Source: Tulasnella sp. 424
Lineage: Eukaryota; Basidiomycota; Agaricomycetes; Cantharellales; Tulasnellaceae
DNA: 64,000 nucleotides
Assembly: GCA_019633425.1 (NCBI GenBank)
Contig: WSUB01000031.1
Coordinates: 124,001 to 188,000 of the forward strand
Direction of reading: 5' to 3'
The notes under the pieces are model-generated. The model had not been told where the DNA came from, did no database searches, and saw nothing but the letters and a program-made list of their open reading frames with translations. Of this stretch, positions 1-11,308 are shown in pieces. The position numbers and the translations under genes are program-made. Every line of letters begins with the position of its first letter. The first letter of the stretch is position 1.

Positions 1-521
1 TATTGCACCAGGAAATTGGCATAAGCCTGTCTCCAATCACCAGACGAGCAGGTCTTTCCCGTGACACCGCAGAGCCAGCCGCCGTTGCCCTGATTTCCGT
101 TGGTCTTCATGAAACCAGGAGCACTCCACGCATCGGCGTAGATAGTATTGACGCCATACGACATTGCCTGCTGAGTGAACCACAGTTGGCCAGAGTCGTT
201 GCCATCCCAGACATAAGTCGGGGCGGCGCTCGGGGATCCGGGACTGTTTGGCTCGATGCTGTCTCCGCTGCCTCCGGAACCGATTCGGTTTCGAATGATG
301 GTGAGGCCCGCACCGGTAGTCGTACTGAAGAGATAGTCAAGTCCTTTTGCCCGTGGACCGGATGCCATGGCCTTGAATTCACTGGCACGGCCGAAGGCTT
401 GGGATACTCCGAAACCATCAATCTGCTGGAGAGTGGATCCGACGTTGACGGTGACAGTGGTTTGAGCAAGCGCCAAGCCTAGGTTGGCGGCGAGAGCCAC
501 GAATTGGTTGATAGTGGGCAT
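1..521 (-). CDS. GH30 glycoside hydrolase, 5' part (truncated by window edge)
   Basis: N-terminal 173 codons of a secreted glycoside hydrolase family 30 enzyme (xylanase/glucuronoxylanase-like). The ATG at 521 starts a signal peptide ([19 protein letters not shown], cleavage expected before QTTV), followed by the mature start with the [10 protein letters not shown] motif. It is nearly identical in protein sequence to the complete gene at 36771-38402, which gives the family assignment and the frame; the ORF is open to the window edge. The catalytic glutamates lie beyond the edge. A TATA box sits 81 bp upstream, and the next ~440 bp upstream are also shared with the paralogue, so the promoter was duplicated with the gene. 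Substrate is inferred from family only. Confidence 0.88.
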   Translation of the reverse strand, partial: MPTINQFVALAANLGLALAQTTVTVNVGSTLQQIDGFGVSQAFGRASEFKAMASGPRAKGLDYLFSTTTGAGLTIIRNRIGSGGSGDSIEPNSPGSPSAAPTYVWDGNDSGQLWFTQQAMSYGVNTIYADAWSAPGFMKTNGNQGNGGWLCGVTGKTCSSGDWRQAYANFLVQ

Positions 522-960
522 GATGGGCTGGTGCAGGTCTAAGCAAGAGTGTCGAGGAATACAAGAGATGAATTGTCCAGTTAAGACTGAACCAGAGTAG
601 GTTTTTATACCTGGATTTTATGCTATACCTCATCCATACCGGGAGAGCATTCTATGATATATTTCCATGTCTGAGTCTTGAGGCCCGAAGGACGCCGGGT
701 ACCAAAAATGGTTGGTGAGGTGAAGGCAAGAAGGAACGGTTAGGTTGGAGTTCGGAGACTCACACGGAGTTCCCGGAGTAACGCCACCCTCTGAGACACC
801 GCCCAGCTCTCCGATTCGTCTTTTTGCACCTCATGTTTGACGAAGCGAGGATCGGAAGCAATTCCGGGAGAGGATAGATCTACGCACCGGGCCGCCTCAG
901 GCCGCCTCTTGGCTTTAGCTTAGGCATCTGACCAAGAGGTCGATCAGGGCACCAAGCAAA
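522..960 (-). repeat. Duplicated GH30 upstream region (copy 1)
   Basis: Shares recognisable sequence with 38403-38890, for example a CTCACACGGAGTT core at about 761 and 38655 and a CTCCGATTCGTCTT core at about 809 and 38702. The two are diverged, with small indels. It marks how far the GH30 duplication extends upstream. Confidence 0.65.
602..609 (-). promoter_or_regulatory. TATA box of the first GH30 gene
   Basis: TATAAAAA on the minus strand, 81 bp upstream of the ATG at 521. The paralogue has TATATAAG in the equivalent place (38502-38509). Confidence 0.6.
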
Positions 961-1873
961 ATCAGTGGCTGGTTTTAGCACGAGCTTCGCAGAACATCCT
1001 TCTCGGGGATTGTAGGAGACTGTACACCTTTTGCTTCGCCGAGTTTTCAGCGGATTGTACGAGTGGTGGAAGCGCGGAAAAAGATCCTTCAGAATCTTAC
1101 CCAGCACCCTCTTCAACAACCTAACCCACCTATTTCCACCTAGGTACCTGCTCACATGAACATCCACGAACCTCCAACCAAGACCTGCGTTCCGCTCTCG
1201 CTCAAAGCGAGTTACGACATCCACAAAGTAGAAATTTATAGTCCATCCTTGTAATCATTATCTAAGAAGCAGGAAGGACGCTCGAAGATGACGGTCGGGG
1301 GGAGGGGCGGGACGTAAGGAGGCAGAGCCTGAGCTCGTCATTCGGGACGGAGAGAACCTTTGGCCGAGACGTTGTGCCTTTGAAGGAAGAGTCTCGGTCA
1401 ACTTCACCCACGAGAAAGAAACTTTCCACGCGTACGTTTTCTCTTCCACCCCGTCAGCGCTTACATTAAGTTCTACCTTTTGTTCGATTCGACTTTCGTG
1501 CGTATTCAAGACAATGTTTCCTAAGTTAACCAAAGATGCGGTACATTTGAGCTGTAGATTTTTCTTTCAAATTCTTTGTACAATTAATCAACCAACTACT
1601 TTGGCCCCTAATAGTATTACCTAGTCCGCATAACGCTCCTGATTCTGGCCTGGACCGCACATTTTTAACAGGAATAATGATTGAGGGCAGCGTGCTTCTA
1701 GTAAGCGAGGGTGGCTACTAATAGCTGAGGTGCCAAGACGGCATCACGTGAGAAGCGAACAGTCGAAGCTTAGTCAGGCGCACGGATAAGGAAATTGGTT
1801 CTGGTTCTAGTTTGTTCGGAGACGGCTGGACGAACTAGTCACTCCACTACAACCACTCAGTCTAAGCACTCCA
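961..1873. other. Intergenic, nothing recognised
   Basis: Only short open frames occur here (for example 91 codons on the minus strand at 1258-1533) and none resembles a known protein or has a convincing splice context. Confidence 0.4.
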
Positions 1874-4115
1874 ATGGCAGATCCTGCTTGCATTCCCCCT
1901 TCCCTCCAGATTCCCAGCGAAACCGATTTACTCATCCGCTCTCTGACTACCGCTTTGGCCCTCTTCTCTCCCAACTCGGCCGCTAAGAATAAGAACAAGC
2001 ACCATCAAAGTAGCCGATATGATCAATTCGACCGCATGTCGCTTTTCTTCGTTTCTGGTGCAGCCGGGGATGCTGCGGCCATTACGGCCCTAACGGAAGG
2101 CAACTGCGTTACGTTTCAAGCCGTGCAAGCCCAAACCGATAGCGACGGTCGGTTTGCCGTTCCGAAGAATCCGGAGCACAGGTTGGTCAACACAACGGAA
2201 CTCGCACGAAACGACGGAACTTGATCATTTTCGATAGTAGTTTCGACGGAAACCAAAATGAGGACTCTGAAGCATCAGGTAAACTGTCCCCGGATGCCCC
2301 CAATGAACCAGCTCGGCATTGCCTCCAATGGTATGCGACCTCACAGACGAGATCAGATTGGGTATTTATCGCAGTGTACTAGGGGGCCCAAAAGCATCTC
2401 TCCCTCGACCCACGGCGCTACCCTCCAACGTCTTCTTAGGTCTTCGTACCAAGAGGAACAAGGGGACCATATAAAAGCGGCCCGCCTTCTCCACCGCTAT
2501 ATTTACTCATTCTGCATCGACAAGATATTTCGGCGATTTAACTCAAAAATTCCGGGGTTTACGCCCCGTTACATCTCCTTGCTGTTACCGCCGACAGACA
2601 ACATTACGTTCGAAGACTATCAAGCACATAGCGGAAAAGACATCGTTTTGCCACAAAGGCTCGCCACTAGGGACGAGTCAGTTTTGCACAAATTCCTCGA
2701 AGCACGATACCCTGGCCGCAGTTTCAAGCTCTCTGATAGTCCAACGAAGCAACTAATTCTCGACGTTGAGGGTCAATGGACTCTTTGGACGTTCTTCAAG
2801 GATTACCTCAAACAGGCACAAGACTGTCTTAACGATGTTCGGGATACGAAATCGAAACAGGGCGACCTCAAGGAGGAAGAGATACAGACCGCACTACAAC
2901 GTCTCAATGAGCTGAGGTTGGGTCTGGGCGTCATTTTTCAGTTGGCGCGTCGTTCTCCAAACTTCTGGATTGTCATGGGGAGAATGGCCCCTCTGCTTGA
3001 AGCACGACTAGTAGGTATCTGTCTGGCGGATGGATCTGTCCTTCGAGCTTACTTTGTACAACAGGGCCCCGAAACGCACGGCAACCATCCTCCCAGCGTT
3101 GGTCCAACCCCTCACCCAGGGCCAGGTCGAGACTCAGCTGAACATTCTCCCTCCTCCGCAACGGATACAGGCTCGGATTATCACCCATCAAGCCCCCATT
3201 CGGTGGCATAGGTCGATGCCGACACCTCGGAGGAGTCAGATGATGACGACGATGCAACGAGCGATGCGGAGACAACACGCCACGGTCGCTCCGCAAGAAA
3301 GACGGAGCGGCCAGAAGACTTGCATGACGCTATTTCAAAGTCCTGGTCTCAGGTTACCATAGTACTCCGTCACTGGATGAAGTCTATCACTCAGTGGCAT
3401 CATGGAATCGAAGACCTTGATCGCGGCCCAAAGCAACTCGGGATCTTGTCGAAGACCCTGTCTATCGACGTCACTGTAGCGCCCATATCCCCTCTCCCAA
3501 CCCAGCAAACCTCCCTTATCGACACAATCAAATCAACGTTCCCGAATCTGAAGCAAAGGATATGTTACGCATTCTCAGAAGAAACGCCGCGTTGCTATGT
3601 GAGAACGGTGCCACCGAGCCGCTCCTTCAAACACTTGCGAATCGGGAGTTGGCCGATGACGCGGTGTCGGATACATGGAGATCGGGATTTCGCGGTGGCA
3701 TTCACTGCGAAGCACAGCTAGCTTATCAAATCCTTCAGAAGAGCCCGGAGGTAGGTCGTGACGACTTCTTTCTATTGGCCCTTCTAAATAATCGATTCTT
3801 CCTGTTTAGAGCCACAAATGCTTGATTGGCGTCTCAAAGCGCTGCTGTATCTGTTGCGCGGTGCTGCTCAGAGCCCTCAACGTGAACGACGGGGACATTG
3901 TTGAGCACGGGAAAATTTACAGCTGGACCCCACCATGCGAAGCTACTGAAGATAAGAAACAAATCGTCCTAGAGGAGCTCAAAACAAAATTTAGATCTTA
4001 TTTGGAAGGCTGCGATCCTCTGAGGCATAGGACTCCTGACTCGGGATCCAGCAACGACTCGGATGATGGAGGTTTTGTACGCAAATACCTTTTGGAAGAG
4101 ATGGTGCCAGAGTAA
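1874..4115 (+). CDS. OTT_1508-like deaminase-domain protein, multi-exon, possibly broken
   Basis: Probable fungal nucleic-acid/nucleotide deaminase-fold protein. The C-terminal part carries the two zinc-site motifs of the OTT_1508 deaminase family: GIHCEAQL just before an intron and IGVSKRCCICC just after it. That intron (3751-3809) is clean, GTAGGT...TTTAG, phase 0. Other likely introns are 2331-2382 (GTATGC...ACTAG, which restores frame) and 2123-2181 (weaker). Upstream lie a helical region (about 2383-3010) and an acidic Ser/Asp stretch (about 3212-3270). The path is unresolved around 3010-3211 (in-frame TAG at 3209-3211, possibly an intron ending there) and 3350-3480 (frame change, TGA at 3418-3420 in the next frame). 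The gene may be complete with unseen introns or a pseudogene. The C-terminal exon ends at a stop at 4115. Start ATG 1874 is the first in frame. The assignment rests on motif memory, not a search. Confidence 0.55.
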
Positions 4116-4929
4116 AGGGCGAGGGTTTGGCTCGGTAGTCTGTTATTTGATCTGTTTTGTAGCTACTTGTACCGTCTTCAAATACGCTTCTTGTTTGCGT
4201 CGTATCCCATCTGAGAAAATTTGACGCCATCGTTAGCGGACGACGGACACAGATAACACCTAGAGAAGACTCGTTATGATCGGTTACTCTGGACAAAGAG
4301 ATTTTCATTGGAGAGTCTCAACTGAAAGCCAGAAGTTCCCAAGACGCAAAGCTGCACGGGGAACGTTAACAGCACCTCGTACCGCTGCTGAAGTCCAGTG
4401 ACTATAAGACGTGGAAAAAAAAAAAACTGAAGGTATCCTAGGAAAGTCCAAATGAGAATCCAAGGCTAAAACCGAACTATATCTTGAGGTCCACAACTTA
4501 CAAGAATCGAGAAAGGTAGCGGGCGGAAATCACGTCACGCTCAAAAGCGTTGTGCTAAGAAGCGAAAGAGTCGGTACAAGGAACTAAATAGTCGCTGATT
4601 TTTGAAACCTCGGCTCACCCGCTGCTGGCCATGCACCTGCACCTTCCTTCAGCGCTTGTCTCCCTGCCCCGTTTCCGACTCAGTCGTAGAAGGAGAGTTA
4701 ATGATCCCCGTTCCGGATACCAGGCACAAAATCCCACCGTCGCTTACGAGAGCCTCCACCTGCCGGGCACATTAATATTAGCGTTACTGCTGCCGATACC
4801 CACGCGTTCCTGAAATCACGGCATCGTCTACAGTCCCACGGTTAAGGTGATTCGAGTGGGCGATATTCTCCGGAGGTGCCTAGCGATTCTGCAGTTCTTG
4901 CTCTCGTACGCGCCGCATTGTGTACTTAT
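4116..4929. other. Intergenic, nothing recognised
   Basis: About 0.8 kb between the deaminase gene and repeat copy A1. It contains a short poly-A tract near 4417. No coding, RNA or repeat signal was seen. Confidence 0.4.
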
Positions 4930-5223
4930 TCACGAGAGATTGTGAGGATCGTGAGGCTTTCTTGAACATTCATGAACCCGCAAGCGGGTCCGAAAGCCTT
5001 GCGAGGGTTCGGACGCCGTTGAAGTGATTGATCTTTCTATTCGGAAGACAGAGGTTCTACATAGCTCAATGATCCCTTTGGCAAAGACGGATGATATCGC
5101 TGCAGGTAAAAATCACCAGCTCCGGTTCTACGGCCCTGACCGGACTGGGACGCATCAGCACCACCCTTCCAATCGAACAAAAATCGTAACGGACCTTTTT
5201 GAGGTTTGAGCGTTCAAGCTAAT

Positions 5224-6057
5224 TTATTGTGGTCTCCAATTCGGGTTAAGCGCGGACGGAGAATTGGGTAGAGTCCAGGGCGCGTAGAAGGGGGAGTTTT
5301 CACCTGGGGGGTTGACAACATCCCACGTTAGGAACATCCCATTGCAGGCCAGACTGCACCACCAACGCCCTCCATCTTCAACCATGCTGCCCCCACTTTT
5401 CGCATTTAGCTTGTATACGTGAGCCGGCTCTGATGGCCGTGGATCGCGTTCAGCAAGCCCTCGCGATGTAAGCGCTGTTTGCACTCCCAGATCGCGTTCA
5501 GGACTAATGACCCATACCTCTCTCTTCGTCTAGCAGGAAGGCTGCGACACCGCAAATCATACGCCCCCAGCAGATGCTCAAGGCTATTCGAACTTGGACA
5601 GCCACTGAATGACTCATTGACGGCTTTGCGACCCCGCCGAATCCTTTTCGCTCAAGGGGTTTCAATCTCAACTACCGGCATCCCCCCACCACCGAAGCTC
5701 TCTCCTTTCCACAAACGACGGCAACCGGTTACAGCTACCTCGCACTCTAGCGGAACGCCCTTGTTTTCGTCCTGATTTCACCAGTTCTAGTGTGCCGCTT
5801 TCACCGCCTTCGTTCCCCACTCATTGCCGACGATGCCAGGGCCGCCCGCACTCAAACAAGGTTGTATGGGTAAGAACGCGCTTGCACATGGACACCGATC
5901 CCGGAGAACCGGCATGGATATCTGGCGTATATCTCGAGAAGCCCGACGAACGTGCGGAAGAGCTCGCAGTGGTCTGAGCGTGCTGGATTTGTCCTTCCTA
6001 GTTAGCGTTGCGCCCGTCCTTCCATACAAGGTTATAAATCACGTTCTCTCGATGTGA
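5224..6057 (-). pseudogene. Decayed unrecognised multi-exon gene of repeat A (A1 copy)
   Basis: Minus-strand coding-like segments whose homologues occur in A2-A5. The best exon contains GRWWCSLACNGMFLTWDVVN and is followed by a conserved CAG|GT(G/A) donor-like site; in this copy an upstream intron (GTATGG...AAACAG, about 5488-5540) is also plausible. The frame of further upstream parts differs from copy to copy. Product unknown. The gene looks broken in most or all copies. Confidence 0.35.
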
Positions 6058-7215
6058 CCTGTTGTCCGCGCCGGGAAAACCCCTCCAGCCACAAATCGAT
6101 ACCATGACGTATGTAGTTTGGCCCCAGTTCAAAGCCAGCGGCGCAAATATGCATCGACACATCCGCGGCGCGTGTATCAAAGACATCACGGAGAAAGGAC
6201 CACAAATGTCAGCGAGCGGGTTTTTGATCGGGGAGGGTAGTTGGAAAGGACACGCTAAGCTACTCTAACTATGTTAGGCAGAAGTTTGATTAAATCAACA
6301 CCAATACAGGAATAGCGGGGTATCGCGACGCAATTCCCGACCCAAAACAATACTGGCCAAGGGCAGTTCCCGACATCACGCCTATCAAAAGGAAGCAAGT
6401 TGTATCAGCTCATGCCACATTAGGATTCGCCAATTGGTCGATGTGAATGGTGCCCGCGTGCGACAAAGGAGGAGTGAGGTAACTTACGAGGACTCGGAGT
6501 GGTACCTCGCCGAGGCTCAAGGTGCCTTCGCCCTGGTTAGGACGGGCCTTGACACTGGACCTGCGAGGTCTGTGGAATCTCTAAGGGTACTCTTGACGTG
6601 CGAGAGGCCTTGAGACGGGCTGGTCGCCCTGGAGGCTCCCTTCTCAGCTTGATAGTAGCCGTTTCCGTCGTGAGCCATCGCTTTAGGCGCCGCAATGCAG
6701 GACGGGCTGAAGTGGGGACTTGTCATTCAAAACCAGCGAGGCTTCAGCCGCCAACGTACAGGAAATGCGAGCGACATAAGCTTACCTTGAGTGGGCAACG
6801 CTCCCGCTTGCTCGCGGTCTGTGATCCGCCTTGTCAAGGCTGGTCAGGGCTAATATGCCGACCGTTCGTTGGGACGACGTGCACCGAAGGGGAGACGCCA
6901 AGGGCACGGTTGGCTAGACTAATGCTCCTCATCGATGGATATTCCGGTCTTCCAGCTGTTGGGATCGAGGATTAATGGTGAATGGACGTTGTGATTGCAG
7001 CGGACGAGAGGACCATAGGACCGTAGGCCATTCTGCCCGGTCGCCACCGATCTGTATCATACGGGCTCAGCATGTTGAACAGCTAACGCGTGCACCTGCG
7101 TGGGGTGGAAGAGCTGATATGGGAGGGCGCCGAAAATGAGGGATGTGCAGCCCTGTAGAGAGGGGGTCAGTCTAAATGCTGATGCCTGGATGAGCGTCGA
7201 GTCCGTTGACTCGCA

Positions 7216-7838
7216 AGCTGAACTCACAGGGACCTCATTCGCGCCATCTGTCGTAGGTATTGCACTCGGTCCGGAAAGACATTCTGGGATATCGTGCTGT
7301 CGAAAACGACCTGGAGGATGAGAGCTAGAGGCCCGTTGGCGGTGAACGAGAGGAAGAAGCTGCTAATAGCCACCATTGAAACTCCGACGATACCCTGTTC
7401 GTCACGCACTTCGGTCCAGTATGACAATGAAATAGCATGGAGCGTAGCGACGATAAAAAGCGATAGGAAAGGCTCTATCGAAAGGATCATCTTCGTTATT
7501 GCGAGAGCTTGCAGTGATAGAAACGATAAAGAAATAGCAGTCTGAACACTGAACTCACGAGCACCTCATTCATGCCATCTGTTACAGGGACTGTGATACG
7601 TACTGAAGCGGACGCTTGCATGTCGTGTTGTGCAAAGAGAGCTGGGCAATGAAAGCGAGAGGCCCGTTGGCGGTGAGCGGGAGAGGGAGACGCCATGAAA
7701 CGCCGACGACGCCCTCTCCACTGCGGTGTGTTCGTCGCGCACTTCGTTCCGGTATTCCAAGGAAATAGCATAATTCGTAGCGATTACAAGAAGCGATAAG
7801 AAAAAGCTATGCAGAGGAGCATCTTCACTATGGCGAGA
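7216..7838. repeat. Internal tandem duplication within A1
   Basis: About 300 bp (7216-7541) is repeated immediately (7546-7838): both halves start with TGAACTCAC and contain AGGCCCGTTGGCGGTGA and the GAAATAGCA stretch. Copies A3-A5 have only one unit here, so the duplication is private to A1. On the minus strand the first half encodes an 88-codon ORF (7490-7224) beginning with a signal-peptide-like hydrophobic stretch (PFLSLFIVATLHAISL). The second half has a related hydrophobic start but different frames after it. A small secreted protein is possible; function unknown. Confidence 0.6.
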
Positions 7839-8028
7839 GCACGCGCCGGTGGAAAAGGTAGAGAAGAAAAATATCAGACCAAACACAAATCCTCAATATG
7901 GCGCGTGTCGGCGCGTCTCCCTCGTCAAAACTGCCTAAAACCACGACTCGGGAGGCGTTTGCGGATCGGAGGAGGACGACGAGGACGACCATGGACTGAC
8001 GGCAACGAGCGGCGGCTGAAGAATGGAT

Positions 8029-8624
8029 TCACCAGGAATTAGATCCGGTTGAGGGACTGTAATCACCACTCGCGAACGACGCGCTTGGGGGACTCACGTT
8101 CAGCACAAGGGTTAGAATTGGAAGCTCGCCGAGTTCTCGATGTTTCCGTTGGATATGGAGCTTGACAGAGTCCCTGCGACGGCTCCTACAGATAAAAAAG
8201 CGCGTTCAGCGATGTGTACTAGTGCTGATGTAACCAGGGTTCAATTGCGGGGACGAACGCACCAATAATCGCAGCCCCAGACGGAGCACCCAAACGCCTT
8301 CGTATGACTAGTATGACATCTAGAACGTCTCGCTGGGTCCAAATAGATCCTACCACAATATTGACAAGGATACTCCTTATCTTTCAGGTGCCTTGGACGA
8401 GGGGAAACACATGTAAGCGTGATGATAAGCTACAGAAGCCATGTGGGGGCGAAGCGGCATGCCCCATGCGACGGAAACTCACTGTGCATTCATGTGTCTG
8501 CGAAGACCAATGTCATCCTACGGACAATTTAGCATGATGTCAGAACTGAGGAAGAAGACGCGGGCTATAAGTTGATCAAGCAACGTACAGCGAGGATGCT
8601 GTCACAGATGGAACACGCCGGCAT
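8029..8624 (-). pseudogene. C2H2 zinc-finger gene of repeat A, frameshifted copy (A1)
   Basis: Same four-exon layout as the intact copies: exons 8624-8589, 8517-8483, 8391-8263 and 8185 downward, with introns of 71, 91 and 77 bp. Fingers 1 (C-x2-C-x12-H-x4-H) and 3 are preserved. In exon 4 the run before the conserved PPESWF ending has one extra base near 8047-8050 (GGTTGAGGG where other copies have GGAGAGGG). This ends the frame at 8029, after SNSW. Reading past the lesion would reach the family ending PPESWF and a stop near 7935. It could still make a shortened three-finger protein. A TATA motif (8698-8704) lies 74 bp before the ATG, as in the other copies. Confidence 0.7.
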
Positions 8625-10089
8625 GGTCAGAAATTTTCCAGAGAAAAGACGGGAATCTGAGCAAGCGTCTGGCAATGCTGAGTCGGATAACAGCTCTCTT
8701 TATACTTTTTCAGCAGAGTGATATTTACTTTTCAGTCCCTAGTATGAAGTTCGCCGTCTTTTTGCAATTGAATCTCTTTGACAGGGTGGGTTGGCCGTGG
8801 TTTGCAGACCCTTGGTCAACACCCCCATGGATCTCGCTCTAAATGGAAACGGAGCCCAGAATGGTTACGTTTTCGAGAAAGGGAGGCTGATCGGAGACCT
8901 TTACTTTGCGTTAAAGTGTTCTGAAGGCCAACCGTCCGGTTAACCTGAGTTTCGCCACCAGGGGATCCAAGTCCCACTGATTTTTATACTTCCAGAAATC
9001 GCTCATTTTTAAACGACGATAAACGCTTGAATGAGCTTCAGTCAACTACTATATGTACGAACTGTTCCCTACTGCACTGCAGGTATCCGGGAGGCCACAT
9101 GTCCAGCATTAAACCGATCGGCGCTTCCAAATCCCCAAACAACATATCCTTTACCATCTCTACAAATTAGCAAGCAAGTGATCTGGCATAAAATACGTAG
9201 TAATTCCTAGGCTTTGGAGGACGAGTGACTGTGAGCATCCCGTGGCTCGGGCCGCGACCGAGGCGTTCGCAGGGTACCGATACCCGAGTCCCCGGTGGCT
9301 GATTTTCCCATGACCTCGGAGAACCCAGCGCCCACTCCACCGAGCTGAATCCGCGACACTTTGCATGACTTTTCCGGTATTATTCTATACAGACTCTGAT
9401 GAACCCCATACAACTCTTTAGCAAAGTACTTCAGCTACAGTACGAAGCTCCGTCAAGTCGACGTCAGGCATCAACATCAAACCTGAGCATGATGCTCGAA
9501 AATCAGAATATTGGATCTTCTCAGCTCGAAGCAGGGCCTCTGTATAGCTTAACTATCAGGCCAAAAGACTATAGTGCGGGAATCATAGCCCTGACGTATG
9601 ATTAGCAGAGCGTCCTCTGCCATACTGGGGAAACCCAAGGCAAGCCGCTCAAGGACCCCAGTTACATATAATGACGGTAAGCACTTTTATAATACCTTTT
9701 TTCTCAGAATGTACTTTCCCGTCAAATAATCACGGGGCTGGACTTATGTTGATAAGGGCTGACCACTCTCCATGGAGTGCCTCTGAAAGGACTTCATGAG
9801 ATCATGACATCAGAGGCCAATGCTTCACGTTCCTGGCACATGATAAACTCGCTGCAGGGATCGGCCGCCGGTCAGAGAGTAGCGGTGAGTAGCAAGACCC
9901 CTAGTATCGTATGACAAGGACACTGCGCTTGAAGCTTCGGGGCGAGAAGCGCGGTTTCATCTCCAGCGAAAGACGAGCATCTCTGTGGCGACAGCCGGCA
10001 AACGCGAGGCTCTCGCCCAATCACACCCGAACGGGTTATATTCCGCAAGTGGATTTACTCATTATGACAAAACCTCTTCTGCTGGATCT

Positions 10090-10139
10090 GGCGAAGGACG
10101 CGTGTCTTAGCGACAGCCGGCAAACGCGAGGCCTTCGCC
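10090..10139. repeat. GGCGAAGG/CCTTCGCC-bounded hairpin unit near the A1 right end
   Basis: A ~50-bp unit with 8-bp perfect inverted ends and the internal motif CAGCCGGCAAACGCGAGG. A related, more worn unit lies just before it (about 9966-10017) and the pair recurs in A3 at 26476-26528 and 26582-26631. Confidence 0.55.
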
Positions 10140-10169
10140 CCACCAAATATTTGATACAGAAATTCTAGA

Positions 10170-10577
10170 GTGCCTATCAGATTTAGACCGCCTAGATATT
10201 ATAATTTCGAGGAAAGTGATGTTGGGTTGCTTGTCCGACTTGGTATTTCAAGTGCCCGTTCATCTACCCGCCGCCCGGTTCATGTGACTGCGAGGGTGGA
10301 GTTGCTTCAAGTTTGCGCCAATGGCTTAACAAGCTCGTGGCTTGTTCTCGCCCTGCCATTTGTTTTCAAAATGCTGGATGGGAATAATGTGACTCGGATG
10401 GGTGAATGGAGCTTATATAAACAGACTGCCATCATGGATCGCGAGTGTTACCGTGGCCTATTATTGCCCGCCCGCTCATTGAACGCGTCAACCCACCCAG
10501 CTAACCTAATGGTTCAGCAGAATATCATACGCGCCGCCAGTCTTATGGTTCAAAAAGTGTGGCACCTTACTCAGTGA
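10170..10577 (+). CDS. Open reading frame of 135 codons, unrecognised
   Basis: Begins at an ATG just inside the right edge of A1 and runs to 10577. It contains a hydrophobic segment (SSWLVLALPFVFKML). No family recognised, no splice-based support, and a TATATAAA motif lies inside it. It may be an accidental ORF. Confidence 0.15.
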   Translation: MPIRFRPPRYYNFEESDVGLLVRLGISSARSSTRRPVHVTARVELLQVCANGLTSSWLVLALPFVFKMLDGNNVTRMGEWSLYKQTAIMDRECYRGLLLPARSLNASTHPANLMVQQNIIRAASLMVQKVWHLTQ

Positions 10578-10824
10578 GTCAGGTTCAAGCGGAATTTCGA
10601 ACCGATTTGGGGGGCCATGGCCCATGTTGGATTCAGTGCCTGCCGCCTCTCGGGCTATTCTCGTCACTTCCATATCTCACATGACACCGACCGCACACAT
10701 CAAGCGGCACATCAGTCACTTTGGAACTATCGAAGACTTTCCCGTTCAACTGGACCCCGTTACAGGCGCACACCTTGGCATTTGTTGGGTGAAATTCGGT
10801 TCCGGCCTCTCATCTTGGACATAG
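10575..10824 (+). pseudogene. SET1-like RRM gene fragment
   Basis: Reads like the RNA-recognition-motif region of the SET1/COMPASS histone H3K4 methyltransferase: AILVTSISHMTPTAHIKRH, then GTIEDF and GAHLGICWVKF. A preceding piece, RFKRNFEPIWGAMA (about 10578-10619), is in a different frame, so a frameshift separates them. The frame stops after about 65 codons. No SET domain or other SET1 part is nearby. It is an isolated, broken fragment just outside repeat A1, probably a captured or duplicated exon. The identification rests on the RRM pattern alone. Confidence 0.5.
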
Positions 10825-11308
10825 TGAAGCAGGAGCTTCATCAATAGTCTCCCATTAGCCGCCTGCCTCAGCGGAGGCTTGTCGCCTCATTCGGTACGCT
10901 GCAGGGCTGTGTGTCAGTTGACTAGTTCGGATTCAAAGCGTCGGAGAGTAACTTGCGGATGACTGAGGCTCCAAGGGTCCAGGGGTCGAATGGCCGGCAA
11001 ACTCAAACGTACGTTATACTTCATACCCCAAGAGACGTCGCTATATAACAGCTCCATCCGGCTTCAAGTCACTAAGATGAGGGGAAACGCGATGAGGTAA
11101 GTGCGTTTTACAGTACTTTCCAAACAACAGGTAGTTACTAATCGATTTGGATGCGTCGAAGGAACAAGATACAGGCGAGGCGGAGTACCAAGATCTGAGC
11201 CAACAGGATACATAGCTCACGAGGTCGAACAGCAATATGTATGACATGAATTACAGTGGGGTATAAAGAGCAAAAATCTCGGTCGGTCTCGAAATGTCCC
11301 GGGAGACC
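10825..11308. other. Intergenic, nothing recognised
   Basis: A short stretch between the RRM fragment and the end of the kinase-TPR gene. No gene or repeat seen. Confidence 0.4.

Larger units (their letters stand above)
4930..10195 (+). repeat. Repeat A, copy A1 (reference orientation)
   Basis: Long dispersed segment recurring, with divergence and internal gaps, at 14090-15830 (A2), 21411-26700 (A3), 32425-36440 (A4) and inverted at 43075-47110 (A5). Landmarks shared by several copies are a TTCTTGAACATTC motif near the left end (about 4961, 14251, 21620), the zinc-finger gene, and the right end through ACCAAATATTTGATACAGAA (10142 and 26634). Left and right edges are approximate, and no terminal inverted repeat or target duplication was identified. 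No transposase or polymerase was recognised inside, so calling it a transposon would be a guess. Confidence 0.75.

Noticed and set aside
3..482. 159-codon plus-strand ORF
   Set aside because: It is the antisense shadow of the GH30 coding sequence; the minus strand has the signal peptide and family motifs.
4930..10195. Repeat A as a Helitron
   Set aside because: Hairpins near the right end suggested it, but no Rep/helicase, no TC start and no CTRR end could be shown.
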